Below, piece after piece: positions 1 through 6,895 of a stretch of 6,895 bases of DNA. The stretch's first letter is position 1; every line of letters starts with the position of its first letter. The stretch covers positions 1 to 6,895 of the forward strand of contig JAWPNA010000153.1 of the NCBI GenBank assembly GCA_045402695.1, read 5' to 3'. Origin of the DNA: JAWPNA01 sp045402695 (lineage in GTDB: Bacteria; Acidobacteriota; Polarisedimenticolia; JACPZX01; DASXTC01). A model generated the notes under the pieces. That model saw nothing but the letters and a program-made list of their open reading frames with translations, searched no databases and was not told the origin of the DNA. Both the position numbers and the translations under genes were made by a program.

Positions 1-1097
1 TTCGGCCACAGCTCCAGGATCATCCCGAAGATCCAGAAGCCGAACACGGCGAACATCACCATGTGCGCGTGTGCCACAACCCAGTCGGTGAAATGGATGA
101 TCTTCTGCACGGTCAGCAGCACCTGGATCGAGCACTGCAGGCAGGTCAGCATGTAGAAGACGATGCCCGTGTAGATCCATCGGATGGGCAGGCTCGTCGC
201 CAGCGCCGAGCCGCTGCCGCGCAGTGTCGCGATGAAGTTGATGAAAACGGTGGTCACGACGATCTCCACACCCACCGTCGCCACGACCGCGCCATACTGC
301 GCGAACATCGGGATGGGGCTCCAGAGAAAGTGATGCACTCCGTTGAGCGGGTAGAAGAAGGCCAGGCCCCAGAACCCGATCAGGCTCACCGCGTGGCTCC
401 AGATCGGTTTCTTCAGGATGACGGGGACGAAGTAGTACATCAGCCCCCATCCCAGCGGCGTCACGAACAATCCCACCAGATCGTGGATGAACAGGCCGGT
501 GACCGCCGCCCCGCTTGCGCCCGGCAGGTAGAACTGCGGGACGTAGTTGCCCATCACGTAGTTCAGCACGGTCCAGACCAACCCCGCCGTGAAGTACCAG
601 AGTGAGACGTAGATCGGCTTGCCCCCGCTCCTGATGATCGGGGTCAGGAAGTTCACCCCAACCAGCGTCAGCCCCACCACCACCACGGGATCGATGAAGA
701 TGGGGGTCTCGCCCCACTCGATCGCCTGCGCGTGGCCGGCCAGGATCCCGATCCCGGTGGCGGCCAGCACGACCTGCCACGTCCAGAAGATGAACCAGCT
801 CAGGGGGCGCGAGAGCACGGGACGCCCCGTGATCCGCGGCACCGCCCAGTACAGCCCTCCAAGAAAGGCGTTCGCGATGAACCCGTACGCGAGGATGTTG
901 GTGTGCACCATCCTCACGCGGCCCGGTGATAACCACTCGATGCCGGGGAACCAGTACCGCTGCAGGAATTGGAACGAGAAAGCCAGGCCCGACAGCAGGC
1001 CGATGCCCAGCGCCGCCAGCCCGGCGACGAAGTGGGCCAGCACCAGCGTCCGCATCACATGATCGTCCTGCGCGCGCGCCCGATCTGTATCGGTCAT
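1..1097 (-). CDS. ccoN: cbb3-type cytochrome c oxidase subunit I (CcoN-like), C-terminus beyond the window
   Basis: Catalytic membrane subunit of a C-family heme-copper oxidase, which reduces O2 to water with electrons from c-type cytochromes. The reading frame stays open to the left edge, giving 365 residues of a family usually about 470-500 long, with about ten hydrophobic helices visible. Metal ligands are recognisable by motif: H65 in VHTNILAYGF (low-spin heme b); H205 in HDLVGLFVTPLGWG and H255/H256 in YPLNGVHHF (CuB); Y249, six residues before H255, at the position of the cbb3-specific cross-linked tyrosine; and H343/H345 in DWVVAHAHM (high-spin and low-spin heme). Spacing from H205 to H345 equals that recalled for Pseudomonas stutzeri CcoN (H207-H347). 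Y249, and the absence of the NorB-type glutamates, argue for an oxidase rather than a nitric oxide reductase. The AHAHM form of the heme loop departs from the usual GHVH. The ATG at 1097 follows GGAG with a short 3-nt spacer; M15 (position 1055) is an alternative start. It is probably co-transcribed with the cytochrome gene 9 bp upstream. A ccoO-like gene or fusion may follow outside the window. Confidence 0.88.
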   Translation of the reverse strand, partial: MTDTDRARAQDDHVMRTLVLAHFVAGLAALGIGLLSGLAFSFQFLQRYWFPGIEWLSPGRVRMVHTNILAYGFIANAFLGGLYWAVPRITGRPVLSRPLSWFIFWTWQVVLAATGIGILAGHAQAIEWGETPIFIDPVVVVGLTLVGVNFLTPIIRSGGKPIYVSLWYFTAGLVWTVLNYVMGNYVPQFYLPGASGAAVTGLFIHDLVGLFVTPLGWGLMYYFVPVILKKPIWSHAVSLIGFWGLAFFYPLNGVHHFLWSPIPMFAQYGAVVATVGVEIVVTTVFINFIATLRGSGSALATSLPIRWIYTGIVFYMLTCLQCSIQVLLTVQKIIHFTDWVVAHAHMVMFAVFGFWIFGMILELWP

Positions 1098-1106
1098 CTG
1101 CTCCGC

Positions 1107-2042
1107 TCACTCACCTGAAGAGGCTGAAGATGTCGAGCCGCCTCGGGGCTGGGACGGCACGCCTCTCGGCTGCTGCCAGCGGCGGTCGGCCAGGCTCTTG
1201 ACGTAGTAGGACAGAGCCCAGAGATCGTTTTCCGGAAGCCCTCCTTTCCACGTCGGCATGGCGGTGCCGCCCACGCCGCTCGCGATGGTGCGATAGAGAT
1301 CCTGCACCGAGCTGCCGCTCTTGAGACGGTTGCTCGGGAAATCGGTGGGCAGGATCTTTCCGCCCCAGGAGTCGGCCACCTCCACCGCCCTCTCCGCTCC
1401 ATCGCGCATGGTCACCGCCTTCCCTTCAGCGGTCGCCATCGCACCGACCTCTTCCTTGGTCGCGTACGCGGGATGGCACTGCCAGCAGGTGGCCATCACG
1501 TGGTAGACGGCGCGACCTCGATCGATCGCCGTGCGGACCTTGTCGGGCCTGCCGCCGGCGAACGGATCATCCGACATGGCGATCGGCGTCCCCGCCGACC
1601 GTTCGCTCCAGACGGAGGAGAAGGTTTTGATGTAGGCGACGACGGCCCGACGCTCCTGATCGGAGAGGAGCCGCCACGATGGCATCGAGGATCCCGGCAG
1701 GCCATGCACCAGTGTGCGCATCAGGTCCTCGTCGCCGGGGAGATCTCCCGAGGCGACGCCGGCGAACTTGAACAGACCCTTCGTAAAGTCACGCGGCTTG
1801 GGATCGAGGAACCTCGCCGCGGGGCCGCCGCCGTCGCCGGCCTCACCGTGGCAGCCCACGCAGTATTCGCGATAGACGCGCCGGCCATCGCCGAGAATCG
1901 CGGCGCCCGGGTCGCGCCCGGCGAGGGCTTCACCTGGCTGAAGGGGAATGTCTCTCTCCGAGCCGACCTCGCGGAGCTGGCAGCCGGCCAGAGAAAAACC
2001 CAGCAGGATGGCGAGACACAGCGATCGCGCGTGGTGATGCAC
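1107..2042 (-). CDS. Diheme c-type cytochrome lipoprotein, likely electron donor or subunit of the oxidase
   Basis: Predicted 311-residue exported protein with two class I cytochrome c domains. From the GTG at 2042 it begins with a short basic n-region (HHHAR), a hydrophobic core and the lipobox LAGC, so C21 should be lipidated and the mature protein anchored on the outer face of a membrane. Domain 1 has the heme-binding motif CVGCH (residues 61-65) with a likely axial Met at 120 (SSMPSW). Domain 2 has CWQCH (186-190) with a likely Met at 262 (TAMPTW). The last 25 residues are Ser/Gly/Pro-rich and look disordered. An upstream in-frame TTG at 2099 would extend the protein by 19 residues. It is disfavoured because it buries the signal peptide and coincides with the start of the predicted sigma-54 transcript; a G-rich run precedes the GTG. 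The gene lies 9 bp before ccoN on the same strand, so it probably delivers electrons to that oxidase in the way CcoO/CcoP do. Unlike CcoP it seems lipid-anchored rather than held by a transmembrane helix. The exact family name is not recognised. Confidence 0.88.
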   Translation of the reverse strand: MHHHARSLCLAILLGFSLAGCQLREVGSERDIPLQPGEALAGRDPGAAILGDGRRVYREYCVGCHGEAGDGGGPAARFLDPKPRDFTKGLFKFAGVASGDLPGDEDLMRTLVHGLPGSSMPSWRLLSDQERRAVVAYIKTFSSVWSERSAGTPIAMSDDPFAGGRPDKVRTAIDRGRAVYHVMATCWQCHPAYATKEEVGAMATAEGKAVTMRDGAERAVEVADSWGGKILPTDFPSNRLKSGSSVQDLYRTIASGVGGTAMPTWKGGLPENDLWALSYYVKSLADRRWQQPRGVPSQPRGGSTSSASSGE

Positions 2043-2106
2043 TGTCCCCCCAGCTTCAGTGCCCACCGGCCGGCCCCTGCCGGCAGCGGTTGGTTGCAAC
2101 TCCGCT

Positions 2107-2123
2107 TAGCACCGCGCGTGCCA
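2107..2123 (-). promoter_or_regulatory. Candidate sigma-54 (-24/-12) promoter for the cytochrome c-ccoN operon
   Basis: Read on the minus strand the site is TGGCACGCGCGGTGCTA. Against the RpoN consensus TGGCACG-N4-TTGCW it has one mismatch (GTGCT for TTGCT). The invariant GG (2122-2121) and GC (2110-2109) are separated by exactly 10 nt. The predicted transcript start is near 2097, giving a leader of about 55 nt before the GTG at 2042. The position in a divergent intergenic region, pointing at an operon start, raises its credibility. Sequence match only; no rpoN or activator gene is in the window. Confidence 0.55.
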
Positions 2124-2125
2124 GA

Positions 2126-2141
2126 GTCGGCCCCCCGCCCG
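2126..2141. repeat. Direct repeat copy 1, next to the leftward promoter
   Basis: GTCGGCCCCCCGCCCG recurs at 2236-2251 in the same orientation with one mismatch at its eighth base. This copy starts three bases outside the -24 box of the leftward sigma-54 candidate. The two copies are 110 bp apart start to start. The sequence is C-rich and of low complexity, so chance is possible; it could also be a protein-binding site. Confidence 0.4.
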
Positions 2142-2145
2142 AGCT

Positions 2146-2165
2146 TGCCCAAGCCCTCCTGGGCA
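2146..2165. promoter_or_regulatory. Inverted repeat TGCCCA-N8-TGGGCA, possible activator (enhancer) site
   Basis: A perfect 6-bp dyad with an 8-nt spacer. Its centre lies about 122 bp upstream of the predicted rightward transcript start and about 58 bp upstream of the leftward one. The first distance is typical for the upstream binding site of a sigma-54 enhancer-binding protein. Related TGGG/CCCA half-sites follow at 2195-2200 (GACCCA) and 2223-2234 (TGGGTCTTCCCA). In GC-rich DNA such short dyads arise by chance, so function is inference. It does not match the NifA pattern TGT-N10-ACA. Confidence 0.3.
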
Positions 2166-2235
2166 GCGTCAGTTCTCTCATGCCTGCGCGGTTTGACCCA
2201 TCGCGGATTCCGTCCCGAGTCGTGGGTCTTCCCAT

Positions 2236-2251
2236 GTCGGCCGCCCGCCCG
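2236..2251. repeat. Direct repeat copy 2, next to the rightward promoter
   Basis: GTCGGCCGCCCGCCCG matches the copy at 2126-2141 at 15 of 16 positions. It directly abuts the -24 box (TGGCAC, starting at 2252) of the rightward sigma-54 candidate. Each promoter thus has one copy just upstream of its -24 element. The copies are in direct rather than inverted orientation, so they do not sit identically relative to the two promoters. Confidence 0.4.
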
Positions 2252-2267
2252 TGGCACATCCCTTGCT
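2252..2267 (+). promoter_or_regulatory. Sigma-54 (-24/-12) promoter for nifJ and the DHOD-like gene
   Basis: TGGCACATCCCTTGCT fits the core RpoN consensus TGGCAC-N5-TTGCW at every specified position, with GG at 2253-2254, GC at 2265-2266 and exactly 10 nt between. Transcription would begin near 2278, leaving a leader of about 40 nt before the nifJ ATG. TGGCAC also occurs inside the coding regions (for example near 3617 and 5714), but there no TTGCW follows at the right spacing. nifJ of Klebsiella is a known sigma-54/NifA-dependent gene, which makes such a promoter plausible here, although no nitrogen-fixation gene is in view. Confidence 0.7.
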
Positions 2268-2277
2268 GTCTCTGAAG

Positions 2278-2317
2278 CAGCGGCCCTGGGCGACATCATT
2301 ATATATGTGAGGGACCA
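2278..2317 (+). other. Predicted nifJ leader with an AT-rich tract and ribosome binding site
   Basis: Sequence between the predicted sigma-54 transcript start and the nifJ ATG. It holds a conspicuous AT-rich run (2295-2307, ATCATTATATATG) in otherwise GC-rich DNA, followed by GAGGGA at 2309-2314 as a Shine-Dalgarno sequence for the ATG at 2318. The AT tract probably keeps the ribosome entry site unstructured. It resembles a TATA-like -10 element, but no -35 element sits at a suitable distance. Confidence 0.45.
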
Positions 2318-5908
<3,591 letters not shown>

Positions 5909-5914
5909 GACATC

Positions 5915-6895
5915 ATGGACCTTCGCACCACGTACCTCGGCTTGCACCTGGCCCACCCGCTGATGCCCGGCGCCTCGCCGATGGTGGACGACATTGACAT
6001 GGTGAGGCGACTGGAGGATGCCGGCGCCCCCGCCATCGTCATGCACTCCCTGTTCGAGGAGCAGATTGCACAAGAGCAGCTCGGCACGATTCAGGCCCTG
6101 GAGGCCCACGTGGACTCCTGCGCCGAGGCGCTGTCATACCTGCCCCGCCCCGAGGAGTTCGCTCTGGGTCCTGACCAGTACCTCATGCAGATCCTGCGGA
6201 TCAAGCAGGCGGTGAGCGTTCCGGTGATCGCCTCGTTGAACGGCACCACCGCGGCGAAATGGCTCGAGTACGCACGGCTCATCCAGGAGGCGGGGGCCGA
6301 CGCCCTGGAGCTGAATGTCTACTACCTCGCCACCGATCCCGCCGAGACGGGAGAAAGCGTGGAGGCCCGCACCCTCGACATCGTCAAGACGGTAAGGGAG
6401 GCGGCCTCGATCCCGCTCGCCGTGAAGCTCTCCCCCTTCTACTCGTCGCTGGCCCACGTCGCCTGCCGGCTCGACGAGATGGGGGCCGACGGCCTGCTGC
6501 TGTTCAACCGCTTCTACCAGCCCGAGATCGACGTGGAGACACTCGAGGTGGTTCCCAGCCTTCATCTCTCGGAGCCGAACGAGCTGCTGCTGCGCCTGAG
6601 GTGGCTGGCGATCCTGTCGGGCCGCGTGCGCTGTTCTTTGGGGGTCACCGGAGGCGTGCACTCCCCCACCGATGCCGTCAAGGCGGTGATGGCCGGCGCC
6701 GACGCGGTGCAGGTGGTGTCGGCGCTGATGCGCCACGGCCCCGGGCGGCTGCGCACGCTGCGCGAGGGACTGGAGGCCTGGATGGAGGAACACGCCTACG
6801 AGTCGCTGCGGCAGATGAAGGGGAGCATGAACCTGCTGCGATGTCCCGATCCCGGCGCCTTCGAGCGTGCCAACTACATGCGCGTGCTGCAGAGC
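5915..6895 (+). CDS. Dihydroorotate dehydrogenase-like protein, FMN TIM barrel, 3' end beyond the window
   Basis: 327 residues are visible and the frame is open at the right edge. Ending at FERANYMRVLQS, it is probably only a few residues short of its natural C-terminus (family about 330-335). The sequence fits the dihydroorotate-dehydrogenase-like family recalled as PRK07565. Recognisable segments are an early barrel strand (LAHPLMPGASPM, 12-23), VIASLNG (104-110), GADALELNVYYLATDP (127-142), AVKLSPFY with K171, LFNRFYQPEID (196-206), and a C-terminal FMN-phosphate-type region (GVTGGVHSP at 243-251, GADAVQVVSALMRHG at 261-275). At the place where true class 1 DHODs carry the catalytic Cys or Ser loop (NxSCPN), this protein reads NVYYLATDP, so it is probably not a pyrimidine-synthesis enzyme; its substrate is unknown. 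It follows nifJ by 6 bp on the same strand, which suggests a role connected with ferredoxin or central carbon redox metabolism. The ATG at 5915 is preceded by AGGA. Confidence 0.9.
   Translation, partial: MDLRTTYLGLHLAHPLMPGASPMVDDIDMVRRLEDAGAPAIVMHSLFEEQIAQEQLGTIQALEAHVDSCAEALSYLPRPEEFALGPDQYLMQILRIKQAVSVPVIASLNGTTAAKWLEYARLIQEAGADALELNVYYLATDPAETGESVEARTLDIVKTVREAASIPLAVKLSPFYSSLAHVACRLDEMGADGLLLFNRFYQPEIDVETLEVVPSLHLSEPNELLLRLRWLAILSGRVRCSLGVTGGVHSPTDAVKAVMAGADAVQVVSALMRHGPGRLRTLREGLEAWMEEHAYESLRQMKGSMNLLRCPDPGAFERANYMRVLQS

Noticed and set aside
1..1097. Nitric oxide reductase (NorB) identity for the oxidase subunit
   Set aside because: The cbb3-specific tyrosine six residues before the CuB His-His pair is present, the motif spacing matches CcoN, and no NorB-type glutamate next to the CuB histidines is seen.
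63..1201. Plus-strand open frames opposite the oxidase subunit
   Set aside because: The minus strand encodes a well-conserved oxidase with all metal ligands in order. The plus-strand translations are low-complexity shadows.
2236..2258. NifA upstream activator site (TGT-N10-ACA)
   Set aside because: TGT at 2235-2238 and the following ACA near 2256-2258 are separated by about 18 bases, not 10, and the ACA lies inside the -24 box.
2297..2306. TATATA-like sequence as a sigma-70 -10 box or archaeal TATA box for nifJ
   Set aside because: No -35 element lies 16-18 bp upstream, and a start from here would leave almost no leader for the evident ribosome binding site. The gene content is bacterial, and a perfect sigma-54 site lies just upstream.

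Overview
The window is GC-rich with strongly G/C-ending codons. It suggests a bacterium with both low-oxygen respiration and ferredoxin-dependent anaerobic metabolism. The gene set (single-chain pyruvate:ferredoxin oxidoreductase, dihydroorotate-dehydrogenase-like protein, cbb3-like oxidase with a diheme lipoprotein) would suit Acidobacteriota, Rokubacteria-like or deltaproteobacteria-like lineages. That is inference only; no taxonomic marker is present.

Layout: two divergent transcription units share an intergenic region of about 275 bp (2043-2317). Leftward (minus strand) lie a diheme c-type cytochrome lipoprotein (1107-2042) and, 9 bp further on, the catalytic subunit I of a cbb3-type heme-copper oxidase, which runs off the left edge (1-1097). 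Rightward (plus strand) lie nifJ, a complete 1196-residue pyruvate:ferredoxin (flavodoxin) oxidoreductase (2318-5908), and, after 6 bp, a dihydroorotate-dehydrogenase-like FMN TIM-barrel protein that runs off the right edge (5915-6895), probably only a few codons short of its end. No RNA gene, mobile element, CRISPR array or convincing terminator was seen.

The most interesting part is the intergenic region. It carries two back-to-back matches to the sigma-54 (RpoN) -24/-12 promoter, one facing each operon. The rightward copy (2252-2267) matches TGGCAC-N5-TTGCT perfectly. The leftward copy (2107-2123) differs by one base and keeps the GG-N10-GC spacing. Between them are a TGCCCA-N8-TGGGCA dyad and a 16-bp near-perfect direct repeat that abuts each promoter, which are plausible but unproven sites for an enhancer-binding activator.

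Taken together, an oxygen-consuming terminal oxidase and an enzyme class usually damaged by oxygen appear to be placed head to head under sigma-54 control. The PFOR would make acetyl-CoA and reduced ferredoxin from pyruvate. The oxidase pair would receive electrons from the quinol/cytochrome c pool and reduce O2 at low concentration. The role of the DHOD-like partner is unknown, and it lacks the usual DHOD catalytic loop.
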